Assembly: GCF_963576675.1 (NCBI RefSeq)
Contig: NC_088916.1
Coordinates: 26,945,501 to 27,009,500, forward strand
DNA length: 64,000 nt
Reading direction: 5' to 3'
From: Euphorbia lathyris
Lineage: Eukaryota; Streptophyta; Magnoliopsida; Malpighiales; Euphorbiaceae
The notes under the pieces are model-generated. The model did not search any database and was not told the DNA's origin. It saw nothing but the letters and a program-made list of their open reading frames with translations. Every line of letters starts with the position of its first letter. The first letter of the stretch is position 1. This document shows, piece by piece, positions 41,489 to 52,489 of this stretch. A program made the translations under genes and the position numbers.

Positions 41489-44400
41489 TTATATGTCAGG
41501 AAATCTTGTTACGAAATTAGTTCCTATTTCGGAGATATTTTCGTAATAGATTTTACATCGATTACCGTTAACTTTAAAACGATTACCGTTGGTTTCCTCA
41601 AGTTCCAAAGAACCATAGTCGAATGTTTTGACGACTAAATACGGTCCGGCCCATCTGGACTTAAGTTTTCCTGGAAATATACGAAGCCGTGAATTAAATA
41701 ACAGCACCTTATCTCCAACATTAAAGTGTTTGACTTTGATTTTGGCCTCGTGCCATTTTTTCACTTTCTCTTTATAAATCCTTGCATTCTCATATGATAA
41801 ATGACGTAACTCATCTAACTCATTCAAATTGAGCAAACGTTTCCTGCTTGTTGTAAATCAAAATTAAGTTTTCTAATAGCCCAATAGGCGTTATGTTCTA
41901 ATTCAACTGGTAAATGACATGCTTTTCCATATACTAAACGATATGGAGTCATTCCTATTGGTGACTTAAATGCAGTACGGTATGCCCATAGCGCATTATT
42001 GAGTTTTTGTGACCAATCTTTTCTTGATGACGAAACAGTTTTCTCTAGAATCCATTTGAGTTCTCTATTTGAGATCTCCGCCTGACCATTTGACTGAGGA
42101 TGGTATGGCGTTGACACGCGGTGGCGTACTCCATATTTTTTCATAAGCATATCAAAATTTCGATTTATGGAATGGGTACCGCCATCACTAACAACGTATC
42201 TAGGACAACCGAATCTACAAAATATATTGTCAAGAAAAGTAATAACTACTTTAGAATCATTCGTAGGGGTTGCAATTGCTTCAACCCACTTCGAAACATA
42301 ATCAACGGCTACTAATATGTAAGTTTTACCATTGGAAGGCGGAAAAGGTCCCATGAAATCAATTCCCCACATGTCGAAGATTTCAACTTCCAACACGTTT
42401 GTGAGGGGCATCTCATCTTTCCTTCCTAAATTTCCCGTTCTTTGGCATTTATCACAACGAGTAATAAATGAACCAACGTCCTTAAACATTGTAGGCCAAA
42501 AGAAACCACATTCTAATATTTTAGCTACCGTTTTATTAACTCCATTATGTCCTCCATACGAGCTGGAATGACATTCTGTTATTATAGATTCATATTCATT
42601 TTCTCCAACACATCTCCTAATTATCCCGTCACCACATGATTTGAATAGAAAGGGATCTTCCCAAAAATATTGTTTAATATCGAAGAAAAATTTCTTCCTC
42701 TGTTGGGGAGATAATCCTTCCGGAACGATATCGGTTGCAAGATAATTAGCAAAATCTGCATACCATGGTGACATGATACTTTCTACATGATAGAGATGTT
42801 CATCGGGGAAATCATCTCGTATACCGACAGTTTCACCTATAGGACCGTTTTCATCTTCTAGTCTCGATAGATGATCGGCGATAAGGTTTTCTACTCCCTT
42901 TTTGTCTTTAATTTCTATATCAAATTCTTGTAACAACAAAACCCATCTAATCAGACGCGGTTTTGCATCTTTCTTAGCAAACAGATAACGTAAAGCTGCG
43001 TGATCTGTATAAATAATAACTTTAGATCCTAACAAGTATGACCTAAACTTATCACATGCAAATACTACGGCTAACATCTCTTTTTCTGTTGTTGTGTAAT
43101 TTAATTGTGCACCGGACAATGTATGACTTGCATAATAAATAACATGTAATTTTTTATCCTTTCTTTGACCTAAAACACATCCTACTGCTAGGTCACTTGC
43201 ATCACACATGATTTCAAAAGGCAAATCCCAATCGGGTTTAGCAATTATGGGCACACTGACTAAGGCTGTTTTCAATGTTTCAAAAGCTTTAATACAATCT
43301 TCATTAAAGTCGAAGGTTGAATCCTTCATAAGTAAATTAGTAAGTGGTTTGGAAATCACAGAAAAGTTTTTTATAAATCTTCTGTAAAAACCTGCATGTC
43401 CTAGAAAAGATCTTACTCCCTTGACAGTTGTTGGTGGGGGTAATTTTTCTATTACTGAAGTTTTTGCTCTATCCACTTCTAATCCCTTTTCAGATATTTT
43501 ATGACCTAAAACAATTCCTTCGTCGACCATGAAATGACATTTTTCCCAATTTAATACCAAATTCGTTTCTTCGCATCTAGAAAGAACTCTATCTAAGTTT
43601 TTTAAACATGCATCAAAAGAATCTCCATAAACTGAAAAATCATCCATAAATACTTCCATGATATCTTCGATGAAATCATTAAAAATTGCAGTCATGCAAC
43701 GTTGAAAAGTTGCTGGTGCATTACATAAACCAAAAGGCATTCTTCTATATGCAAATGTTCCATAAGGACATGTGAAGGTTGTTTTATCTTGGTCATCCGG
43801 GTAAATATATATTTGAAAGAATCCGGAATAACCATCAAGAAAACAATAAAATGCATGACTGGCTATCCTTTCGATCATTTGATCGATGAAAGGTAAAGGA
43901 AAATGATCTTTCCTAGTTGCCTTATTTAGGTTCCTATAATCTATACAAACCCTCCAACCGGTGGTGGTTCGCGTAGGTATTAATTCACCTTCATCATTCC
44001 TTATTACAGTTATACCTCCCTTTTTGGCTACACAATGGATTGGACTAACCCATTCACTATCCGAAATAGGATAAATGATTCCATTGTCTAAAAGTTTAGT
44101 AATCTCATTTTTGACTACTTCTTTCATGTTCGGATTTAAACGTCTTTGTCTATCCGCTTTAGGTGGCTTATCTTCTTCTAAGTGAATCCTATGCATTACA
44201 ATACTAGGATTAATCCCTTTTAAATCTGAAATCTGCCATCCCATACTTCCTATTCTATTTCTAACAACTTCTTTCAATTTTTCTTCTTGATTTTCTGTTA
44301 ATTTGTTAGAGATGATTATAGGTAGAGTATCACTTCCGCCTAGGAAAGTGTATCTCAGATGGTTTGGTAGTTCTTTAAGTTCTAATTTAGGTGGAACTAT

Positions 44401-45240
44401 TACTGAAGGCGGAACTGGTCCATCTTCTCGAATCAAAGGCTCTGGGTCCTTATCTTCTAATTCTTCACCCATTATAGGTTCTATTATTTCTTCTCTTTGA
44501 ACAATGTCATTAACACATTCTTCAATTAAATCAAGCTTCATACAAGCGAAATCCTCCATAGGATATTTCATCGCTTGATTCATATCGAACTCGATCTTAT
44601 CGTCACCTATTCGTAAAACTACTTTTCCTTCCGACACATCAACTAGAGCACGTCCCATGTTCATGAATGGTCTACCAAAGATTAGCGGACAATTAGCATC
44701 ATAAGCAAAATCTAAGATAACAAAATCAGTAGGAAAAATAAATTTGTCAACTTTTACCAAAACGTCTTCAATTATACCATATGGTCTTTTAGTGGATTGA
44801 TCCGCTAATTGCAAAACCATATTGGTACGCTTGATGTCTTCTTCTAATCCTAATTTCTCAAAAATAGACAATGGCATCAAGTTTATACTAGCTCCTAAAT
44901 CGCAAAGACAGCTTGGGAATTCCATATTTCCCAAAGTACACGGAATGGTAAAGCATCCGGGATCTTTGAGTTTAGTAGGTAATTTGCTTGATACTATCGA
45001 ACTACATTCTTCAGAAAGTGAAATGGATGAAATTCCTTCCCAACTAATCTTTTTTGAAATTAAATCTTTCAAGAATTTTCCATAATTAGGAATTTGCGTA
45101 ATTGCATCCATGAATGTTAAATTTATATGCAAATTTTTAAGTTTGTCTAAAAATGATAAAAAGTTGTTTATCATGGTCCTTATTTCAGACCCTGTGTGGA
45201 AAAGGTGGCTTTGGTACAAAAGGTTTTGGATTAGAGTCAA
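41489..45240 (-). pseudogene. Athila pol (protease, RT, RNase H, integrase), one late frameshift
   Basis: A main frame of 1138 codons (45240-41824) plus the last 115 codons in another frame (41836-41489). A 1-nt change near 41843 separates them. Protease has the active-site block [15 protein letters not shown] has [10 protein letters not shown] and the FMDDF catalytic motif. RNase H has CDASD, TEKEML and [10 protein letters not shown]. Integrase has its zinc region (H-x-H and CDKCQRTG) and the triad Asp in GIDFMGPF, Asp in VSDGGTH and Glu in GQAEISNRE. The shifted tail carries the chromodomain-less integrase end (VGDKVLLFNSRLR, SRWAGPYLV). There is no ATG at the start: entry is from gag by a +1 change of frame in the 56-nt overlap. 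Whether that is programmed or a mutation cannot be told here. Confidence 0.88.
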
Positions 45241-46615
45241 TTGGCGTATCTTTTTGTTTTAACGTATCTTCTTTGGATTTTGGTAAATCATTTCCAGGTA
45301 AAGTTGAATTTCCGGGTATTTCCGGACCTAAGTAGTTTTTCCCCGAACGAAGAGTGATAGCCTTAACATGCTCTTTCGGATTTTCTTCCGTTTGGCTGGG
45401 AAGACTTCCCTCTTTGCGGGATGGAATTGATTTAGCAAGTTGTCCAATTTGAACCTCCAAATTATGGATGCTAGATGATTGGTTTTTGATAAGCTGATCG
45501 AATTTATTTTCGATCCGTTTAAAACCATCGTCTTGATTACTTACCTTTCCATTCATAGCATATATAAATTTGTCGATTTTTGAAGATAAAGTGCTAATCG
45601 TATCTCTTGTTTGATTTTGATAATTATTTATACGATATTGATTAGCATTTGCATTATTATTATTATTACCATCTTTCCAGTTAAAGTTAGGATGATTTCT
45701 CCATCCAGGATTATAAGTATTAGAATAAGGATTAGTAGTTTGGTTTTGTCCTTGGACAAAATTTACCTGTTCTATCTCATTCATACCTTCGTAATCAATG
45801 TCTCTCTGGATCGGATCATTAGGATCGCATGGTGCCATAAATTTATCAATTTTGTGCGATAAGGCAGAAAATTGGGCTTGTAACATTGCTACATGATCAA
45901 GATTCATTATACCTTTAACCGATGATGTACATGAGGATGATGGTTTCGCCGTTGGTATATGTCCACGCTCTGCGGGCCACATACTGCTGTTGATTGCCAT
46001 TTCCTCCAAAAGTTCTCTTGCTTGGGCGGACGTCTTCTTCATAAATAACCTTCCAGACATAGCATCTAATGAACCTCTAGTCGTAGGATTTAATCCATTA
46101 TAGAATGTCTGCATTAAAAGTGCATCTGGCAATTGGTGGTGTGGGCATAAACGTTGAAGTTCTTTAAAACGTTCCCAAGCTTCATAAAGAGTTTCATTAT
46201 CATTTTGTGTAAAAGATGTCAACTCTTTGATGACTCTTGCGGTTTTTGCTAAGGGAAAATATTTTTGTAAAAATGCTTGGGCTAATTGGTCCCAAGTTTC
46301 AAATGTTGCAGCAGGCATAGAAGTTAACCAAATTTTTGCCTTATCCTTCAAAGTGAAAGGAAAGAGGCGAAGTTTGATTGCTTCGGCTGTTACATCAGTA
46401 ATTTTAAAAGTGTCACAAATTTCTAGGAAATTTGTCAAATGTACATTAGGGTTTTCGTTAGGCAATCCGTAAAACGTTACGTTGTTTTGCAACATATTAA
46501 GCAAAGCAGGCTTAATTTCAAATTGATTTGCGTTTATACGGGGTCTAACTACACTATTAGTTACACCGGCCATTCCTGGCCTAGCATAATCCATAAGTGT
46601 CGGTGGATCGGCCAT
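45185..46615 (-). CDS. Athila gag
   Basis: A 476-residue ORF from the ATG at 46615 ([15 protein letters not shown]). It is the capsid-type protein of Athila elements: a retrotransposon gag domain at about residues 60-190 ([56 protein letters not shown]), an Asn-rich middle ([19 protein letters not shown]) and a C-terminal segment ([19 protein letters not shown]). I see no CCHC knuckle. The stop overlaps the start of the pol frame by 56 nt, with pol in +1. The gag remnant of family B (51340-52296) resembles its C-terminal half. Confidence 0.9.
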   Translation of the reverse strand: MADPPTLMDYARPGMAGVTNSVVRPRINANQFEIKPALLNMLQNNVTFYGLPNENPNVHLTNFLEICDTFKITDVTAEAIKLRLFPFTLKDKAKIWLTSMPAATFETWDQLAQAFLQKYFPLAKTARVIKELTSFTQNDNETLYEAWERFKELQRLCPHHQLPDALLMQTFYNGLNPTTRGSLDAMSGRLFMKKTSAQARELLEEMAINSSMWPAERGHIPTAKPSSSCTSSVKGIMNLDHVAMLQAQFSALSHKIDKFMAPCDPNDPIQRDIDYEGMNEIEQVNFVQGQNQTTNPYSNTYNPGWRNHPNFNWKDGNNNNNANANQYRINNYQNQTRDTISTLSSKIDKFIYAMNGKVSNQDDGFKRIENKFDQLIKNQSSSIHNLEVQIGQLAKSIPSRKEGSLPSQTEENPKEHVKAITLRSGKNYLGPEIPGNSTLPGNDLPKSKEDTLKQKDTPIDSNPKPFVPKPPFPHRV

Positions 46616-46929
46616 GATTTCTGGCTGGACTACTTTGGTTTTTAAGGGTGTTTTGTCTTTGTTTTTGTTGTTTTTCTTGTTTTTCTTAAGTGTTCTTTCA
46701 ATTTATGGATCAAAAGGATCTGGTGGCGTGCCCGAATTTCGCGAACTGCGCATGAACTTGAAATTGTTACACGAGCCAAACTACCTTCAAAACAAAATTG
46801 AAAACAAAATGTGTTATATAAACTGAAAAATAAATAAAATATAAAAATTGTATAAAAATAATGTATAAACCTATATTCGAAAATAAAATACAAAAAAAAA
46901 AAGAAAAATTTGTCAAAAATTTTGGCGTA
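46616..46929 (-). other. Athila 5' leader
   Basis: A short untranslated leader between PBS and gag ATG. It is T/C- and A-rich with no ORF of note. Confidence 0.7.
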
Positions 46930-46947
46930 TCCCCGGCAACGGCGCCA
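46930..46947 (-). promoter_or_regulatory. Primer binding site, tRNA-Asp
   Basis: On the minus strand TGGCGCCGTTGCCGGGGA matches the 3' end of plant tRNA-Asp including CCA, 6 nt after the 5' LTR. This is the usual Athila primer. Confidence 0.88.
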
Positions 46948-46953
46948 AAAACT

Positions 46954-48508
46954 TGTTGAGCGATTTCCGCAAGTGCACGGTTTCGCTTGTAGTAATAAAA
47001 ATATCGATCCCACAGGGATACGTTTTTTAACGAAAAACTTATTTTTGAATTATTAATTTCGAACTAGTTAGATTTACTATTAAATGTAAATGAAAAGTGA
47101 AAATTGGTTTAATTGAATTTAGGAAATTTATTTGATTGAATTTGTGAACTTTGAGTATTTGAAAATGCTGGAATAAGATTATGTATTTAGAATAAATCGA
47201 TTGTTAGAAAGATCTTCTGATTTTAAGGATGAATTTTACAAAACATGAACATTTAGAACTTATTAGAAAAATGAATGAATTTGTTCATTTGCATTAAGCA
47301 AAGAAAACAACTTAAACTTTGTATTATTATGATGATGAAATAAATGACGGAACCTCTAATTAATTGGCTTTGAACGCGACAAAACCCTTTCGGGATAGTT
47401 GCCCTTACTCAAATTAACACTCTTTCGAGATGATAATTTGCCTAAGTGTTCAACAAAGTTTCCTTGTAATGATTTTGAATTCAAGTGCATATTAATGAAA
47501 ACACCAGCCTCACTTATATTGGATTGGTTACCATAAGTGCTGCATAACGATTTGTCGAATAGAACGGACTTTATTAGATGAAATATAAATTGATACAAGT
47601 TTACAGAGAATAAGGAGCATCGAGTTCTTCGAGGGCGTGCAAGTGAAGGGCTTGGTCGGTTCCGCTTCCTTGGGTTTCCTAGGAGGTTGTCAGGCTCGGG
47701 GGCGAACACTTTACTCAATCTTCTCGCTGTAACTTCGTAATAGGGATTCAGTCGGCCACTACCATGATGCAAACTAAAACTGGAACAATGTCTAAACGCT
47801 ACTGAGTTGTAATTAAACTATAAACAATATGTGTACCTCATCTTGTTTTGTACAGAATCTAATTTCTAACTCTCGAAATGTTTTTACTTAGAACTTCGAC
47901 ATAAGTTCTACGCTCTGATTTCTATATCTATATTATAGCATTTCATTCCACTTTTTCTCAACATCAACTCTTTATTTATAGATGTTGAAGGGTTGTGTTT
48001 GAAGTGATGTATCCGTTGGTTAAGAGTCGTGTCCGTTGTGAAATGACGTCTTTATCCACTTGAACGAACGCGTTTCTTGGATTTTCAGCATGTGTTAAAT
48101 GCTCTTGGTGAATTTCTGCACTTACCGAGGATAGTAATCCGCGGCCGTGAATGACGTAGCACTGAGCTGAGCGACGGATGAAGGGGAGAAAAGGTTATAC
48201 CACGCGTGTCGTGGCCGCGGGTCTGGGATCCACTGTCGCGGCCCGGCAGGTTTTCTTACTTCTTGCTTTCGTTCGTGTCCTCGACTTGGCGCTTTCGATT
48301 TACGTCGTCTTTGACTCCTTTTGTAGGGCTTTTCTTCTGTTTTAGATCCTTTTTCATTCCTATTTGGATTTTACCAAATATTCAAGTACCTTGCAAGAAA
48401 GAAAGATATTCGAAAGTAAAAGTAATCTAAACAGATATAAATAACACAAATTCGTAATAAAAATGATGTAAATGTTAATGATATTTTAGGTATATTTTGG
48501 GCTTAACA
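46954..48508 (-). repeat. 5' LTR of Athila element
   Basis: 1555 bp, the same length as the 3' LTR with scattered substitutions (for example GAGCG/GAGTG near the end, AAATGACG/AAAGGAAG near 48040). The TATA box is at 47973-47980. Confidence 0.95.
47973..47980 (-). promoter_or_regulatory. TATA box in Athila 5' LTR
   Basis: TATAAATA on the minus strand. It is the likely promoter for the full-length gag-pol RNA. Confidence 0.62.
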
Positions 48509-48513
48509 AGCCC
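48509..48513 (+). repeat. Right target-site duplication of Athila
   Basis: AGCCC, matching 32098-32102. Confidence 0.9.
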
Positions 48514-48690
48514 CCTACTCGCCGAGCAGGCGCCTGGTGGCCTGCTCGGCGAGCAGGCTCCTGCTCGCCGAGCAGGCGCCTGGCACCCTACTCGGCGAGC
48601 AGGCCACCAGGGGCCTGCTCGGCGAGCAGGCCACCAGGGGCCTGCTCGGCGAGCAGAAATGGCCCGTGGGGCCCTGCTCGCCGAGCGTTT
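48514..48690 (-). repeat. GCTCGGCGAGCAGG palindrome cluster
   Basis: Repeated GCCTGCTCGGCGAGCAGGC units, each an almost perfect palindrome. The partner array in the 5' LTR is at about 53567-53735. Copy number differs between the LTRs. Confidence 0.75.
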
Positions 48691-49089
48691 TCGCCCGAAG
48701 CGTGCTTGATTCATGTCGAGTGACTTCTATGCCCTTTTTCGTCCGAACTTACACATGCACACGCATAAAAACTCCAAAAAACATTAGTCCAAAAGCCAAA
48801 TTGATCCGTCAATCGCCTATTTTGAGCAAACGCTTCGTTTGGTGCGACTTTTGACGGACCAATTAGCTTCAAAAGATAACGGAATTCTACTATGCATGCT
48901 ATTTCGGCCGTATTTGCCTAAATTGATCATAAAACGAGCCTAAACGATGAAAAGTAAATAGAACGTTTCCAATTCCTAACTGACTCACACATAAGCATTT
49001 AAATGCGAGAATTGCTCGCTTATTAACCAAATAACTCTAAAACCCGTCCTAAAACCGTACCCAAAGATAGGGGTTTTTGACCCCTATCA
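48514..49089 (-). repeat. Family B 3' LTR, second part
   Basis: Continues 30962-32102 after the Athila insertion and ends CCCCTATCA. It starts with the GC palindrome cluster (48518-48690) of GCTCGGCGAGCAGG units, and has several units more than the 5' LTR. Confidence 0.9.
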
Positions 49090-49104
49090 AACCTCCTTGC
49101 ACTT
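49090..49104 (-). promoter_or_regulatory. Polypurine tract of family B
   Basis: On the minus strand AAGTGCAAGGAGGTT precedes the LTR start TGATAGGGG. Confidence 0.65.
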
Positions 49105-50784
49105 AAAAATTTACTTGTCCCTAAGTAAACTAAAAACTAAACCCGCCATCACAAGCAAGCTAGAAAACCTCCCGGTTTGACTAGGTGCTTGACACAACTT
49201 CGAGCATCTGTAATTACATGCATTCGGAAATACAAAGTAGAGACACGATATCCAAAAGCCGCATTTCAATTATCATAGGTCATAGTTTTAAGCAAATGGA
49301 CACATGTTCAATTAAACGAGTTTAAGGGGATCGCTAAGTAAAACACCTCACCATAGGTAGTTCACTCGTTCACACAATTTTGGTGGCTAAGGTGTTTACT
49401 CTCGGCTTATGTTCTTGCTTAAGATTACGTTGATTTTGCACGTTTATCCGAGTTCCTCTACTATGCTATATGACTCCGATGATATCAAAAACAGCCTCTA
49501 ATTGGGGTTGTAATGTGGTTAGAGGGTTAAAGGTACAACAAGGGTTAAAAGTTCTAGCGCTACAAAAACAAAGTTAAAATGGCTTTAGCAAATACGAAGT
49601 GACTGAGCTTTTTATTCATCCCTTATTTTTTTCTTTTTGGGATGTTTTCTTGAGACGTTTTTGATTTTTAGGAACTAGGGAATGAAGTTCTTCCCTCTTG
49701 TTCGTCTCTTTTCTTTTCTTTTTTCTGTTTTTCTCTTCTTTTTTTTTTCTTTTTTTTTCTTTTTGGGATAGTGATGCTCATTCACTTCTTAGCCTTTTGG
49801 CTTGCTACTGTAATGCCATAAACAAAGATAAAGCGCTAGAAGAAAACAAAGGCTCAATTCGAGCTTTGCAAAAAATTTGGGTTAAGTAGCGAACCAAGTT
49901 GTGGTTTGCAAAAACAGGTTAGAACGAAAGAAAAATCTACAAACTACAAAAATATAGGCTCAAAGGGGCTTCCTATAGTGGATGAAAAAGAGAAAATAAG
50001 GTAAAGAAAAGGGTTAATTCTAATGAGGCTGATTCATCGTTTATCATCTCAAATCATTGCATGTAGGTTCAACACAGTATTATGTGCAAAATCTGTAATC
50101 TTCCACAAGTCAAACAAAAATGTCAAGAAAAAGAGCTTTTTGATGTTCGCTCTTAGGCTCAAATTCAGCTCACAATTCTTTGGGTTTCAATTTTGTGTTT
50201 ACTAGTTTTCCCCAAACTCAAGTTTAATATCACATGCCTTCAATTCTTAAGTTATCTACCTAAGTAATGATTTTAGCATTTCTTCAAAAGTAGGGTCTAA
50301 ACGCAAACTTTAGCTCATGCTTTTACAGATACAAGGATTGTGTCCTACACCTAAACTAGTTGACATGCAATCTTAGATTCGGTTCTCAGCCCTCAAGGAC
50401 AAATAACGAAGTTTAGATTCGAAGGAGGTTCACGGTTTTAGGTCCTAAACATGCAAAACCTAAATAAAACCCGAAAAACGCAAAACTAAACTAGACACGA
50501 CGCAACAAAAATTTAAAAATTATACAATTTTTTTAAGTTTGTCTACCTCTCCTCCTCACACTAAAAATATGCAATAAGTTCCAACATTGCATCACAAACC
50601 ATAAAGTACAAGTGCAAAAAGTTAGGGTGGAGAAGAAAACTTACGAATTTTATCGCAATCGCCAAAAGCTTGACGATTTGCGTTGGCAAATTTTTTTTTT
50701 ATTATTATTATTATTTTTTTTTATTTTTTTATTTCAGCTTCGTTCGGGAAAAAATCCCGAACCGTTGCTTATCTCGGTCGAGTA

Positions 50785-51020
50785 GCGGGCTGGGTGCCAG
50801 CACCCAGCGGCGGGCTGGGCACAGTGCCCAGCGGCAGGCTGGGCGCAGTGCCCAGCGGCGGGCTGGGCGCCAGCGCCCCGCGGCGTGCTGGGCGCAGTGC
50901 CCAGCGGCGGGCTGGGCGCAGTGCCTAGCGGCGTGCTGGGCGCCAGCGCCCAGCTCACGGCGAGCAGTGCCCTGCTCGTCGAGCTGGGCGGCAGTGCCGA
51001 GCTCGCCCGAGCTGGGCTCC
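50785..51020 (-). repeat. GC-rich tandem repeat, about 24-bp unit
   Basis: About eight units of the type GGCGGGCTGGGCGCAGTGCC in + orientation, with local inverted symmetry such as GGGCGCCAGCGCCC. The plus-strand family B copy has only a short GC segment at this place (4175-4230), so the array expanded in this copy or lineage. Confidence 0.75.
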
Positions 51021-51062
51021 TGGGCCAAAAAAAATATTTGTTTTTTTTAAATTTTATTTTAA

Positions 51063-51177
51063 ACCTGAAAACTTAAAAATAAAAAATAAAAATAAAATAA
51101 AATAATATAATATAATATAAAATAAAATAAAACTAAACAACTAAAAAAAAATTATTTATTTATTTATTTATTTATTT
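51063..51177 (-). repeat. A/T simple repeats
   Basis: AAAATA/ATAAT-type units followed by (ATTT)n at 51151-51176. Confidence 0.75.
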
Positions 51178-51278
51178 TAAACGAACACTTTAAAAAAACG
51201 TAAAAGAAAACTAAAAAGACTAAACTAAAAGATCAATGTATAATCTAAATAAAACAAACCTGAAAAGTTTTATTAAAA

Positions 51279-51296
51279 CTTGGGTTGCCTCCCAAG
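51279..51296 (-). promoter_or_regulatory. Conserved CTTGGGAGGCAACCCAAG hairpin
   Basis: Identical to 4065-4082 in the other family B copy, and placed just downstream of the gag-like ORF stop. Confidence 0.55.
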
Positions 51297-51339
51297 AACC
51301 GCTACGTTATAGTCGGTGAGCTCGACATAGAATTCCCGC

Positions 51340-52296
51340 CTAAGTGTATGCTTCTACTCGGGTTAGGAACTCGAACTCCTTAACAAATAACCTGTACCTA
51401 CAAAACGGATTAAGAGCCTCAAATAAGTTTAATGAAAGTAGGAGGCCGAATTTAAACATATTATGAAAAAGTTTGGTTTGCTCCCTTTTGGATTCTCTTG
51501 GTAGGTCGAAGAGAATGAAAACTTCTGAGCATGAAGCAAACCTAAACTTTTCTAATTTTTGAGGAAAAGGTAGTTGAGATACACAAGTTTTGATTTGATC
51601 TTTTATCCCTATCACATGATTTAGAATTTCAGATTTTGAACCGGGGTTGCTTACCGCTTCCGGTTCCTCACTTACCTCGAGTGATGCATGTGATAGTGGA
51701 CTTGGTTCTACCTTTTTGTCATTCCTCAAGGAGATGGCTTGAGCTGATTCCCTTTGTGGGATTTCTATGTTTTCCTTTATGCCTGGGAGAGCATCTCGGG
51801 ATTGCTCTTGCATCTCATGGTTTAATTGAGCCAATTGGTTGCTCAAGTCCTTGCAAACCTCCTCGTTGATTGTAAGTCGGGCTGATATTCCTTTCAAAAG
51901 GGACATCACCTCATCTCGTGAGCTAGAGGGTTGTGGAGGAACTTGGCTTGCTTGTTCGTAAGGGAACATTCCCAATTCGTTTTCCCTGTGCTCATTAACA
52001 AACCTATTTGGAGGCCTCAACATGTTAGGGTTCCCGTAGGACAGATTTGAGTGTTGAGGTCTCCTCCAATCACTACCATAAAAGCTGTAAGAATTGGGGT
52101 TAGAATTATACCTTTGGTGATTACCCACAAAACTTACACTTTCATTGGTGTTGAGGCTCAGTTTCGTCATCAAGATATCCATTTTCTCATTTAAGTCGGC
52201 CATGGAGGGATTGGGAGCCTCATTCTCCAGGGCATGAATGTATTGTCTTGATGGGATAGTAAACTTTTGAGCTTGCCACTCGACTCTTTCTAGCAC
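51340..52296 (-). CDS. Truncated gag-like ORF of family B
   Basis: An open frame of 318 codons. The first ATG in frame is at 52203 (MADLNEKMDILMTKL), giving about 287 residues. It resembles the C-terminal half of Athila gag: an Asn/Tyr/Pro-rich stretch (RYNSNPNSYSFYGSDWRRP), a helical segment with DLSNQLAQLNHEMQEQ, and AISLRNDKK comparable to AITLRSGK. The capsid domain is absent. The last 80 residues (VFILFDLPRESKREQ, EFEFLTRVEAY) have no recognised match. It may be a deletion fusion of gag to sequence downstream of pol. Coding capacity is uncertain. Confidence 0.55.
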   Translation of the reverse strand: MLERVEWQAQKFTIPSRQYIHALENEAPNPSMADLNEKMDILMTKLSLNTNESVSFVGNHQRYNSNPNSYSFYGSDWRRPQHSNLSYGNPNMLRPPNRFVNEHRENELGMFPYEQASQVPPQPSSSRDEVMSLLKGISARLTINEEVCKDLSNQLAQLNHEMQEQSRDALPGIKENIEIPQRESAQAISLRNDKKVEPSPLSHASLEVSEEPEAVSNPGSKSEILNHVIGIKDQIKTCVSQLPFPQKLEKFRFASCSEVFILFDLPRESKREQTKLFHNMFKFGLLLSLNLFEALNPFCRYRLFVKEFEFLTRVEAYT

Positions 52297-52465
52297 AAAA
52301 GTTGATAAGTAAAAGTATATAGAACAAATACAAAAGATATGAACAAGTATAGAAGTTATAAAGAATTATATATAAACAAGTATAAAGGATATAAACAAAG
52401 GATATTCACAAGGAATGCCTAAACTAACAAGTCGACCTTTGGTTCGATATTGCAGAAGAAATAAA

Positions 52466-52483
52466 TCCCCGGCAACGGCGCCA
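52466..52483 (-). promoter_or_regulatory. Primer binding site, tRNA-Asp (family B)
   Basis: The same 18-nt TGGCGCCGTTGCCGGGGA as in the Athila element, 6 nt after the 5' LTR on the minus strand. Confidence 0.88.
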
Positions 52484-52489
52484 AAAACT

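Larger units (their letters stand above)
32103..48508 (-). mobile_element. Nearly complete Athila-like Ty3/gypsy element
   Basis: The element is 16,406 bp. The LTRs are both 1555 bp (46954-48508 and 32103-33657), with about 16 substitutions by eye. The tRNA-Asp PBS is at 46930-46947. Gag is 46615-45185, pol about 45240-41489, and three tandem env-like ORFs are at 40696-39749, 38581-37376 and 36280-35075. A PPT lies next to the 3' LTR and the TSD is AGCCC. All genes read on the minus strand. Damage visible in gag-pol is limited to frame changes, so the insertion looks young. It lies in the LTR of family B. Confidence 0.93.
49105..51339 (-). other. Family B internal non-coding region
   Basis: 2.2 kb without credible genes, homologous to 4004-5844 on the other strand. 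It includes the pyrimidine run (49715-49763), a PPT-like copy (50544-50564), the GC tandem repeat (50785-51020), A/T simple sequence (51060-51180) and the hairpin at 51279-51296. Small ORFs here are low-complexity or mirror the conserved DNA. Confidence 0.7.

Noticed and set aside
46930..46947. tRNA-like text CCCCGGCAACGGCGCCA, also at 52466-52483
   Set aside because: It is the primer binding site complementary to tRNA-Asp. No tRNA cloverleaf is present.
48475..48854. Overlapping ORFs of about 70-105 codons on both strands in the GC palindrome region
   Set aside because: They are low-complexity Arg/Ala/Pro/Gly reading frames caused by the palindromic GC array of the LTR. Similar shadow frames appear at 53460-53764.
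50670..51076. Several ORFs up to 126 codons on both strands in the GC tandem repeat
   Set aside because: All are translations of the 24-bp GC repeat in different frames. There is no conserved protein in the other family B copy.
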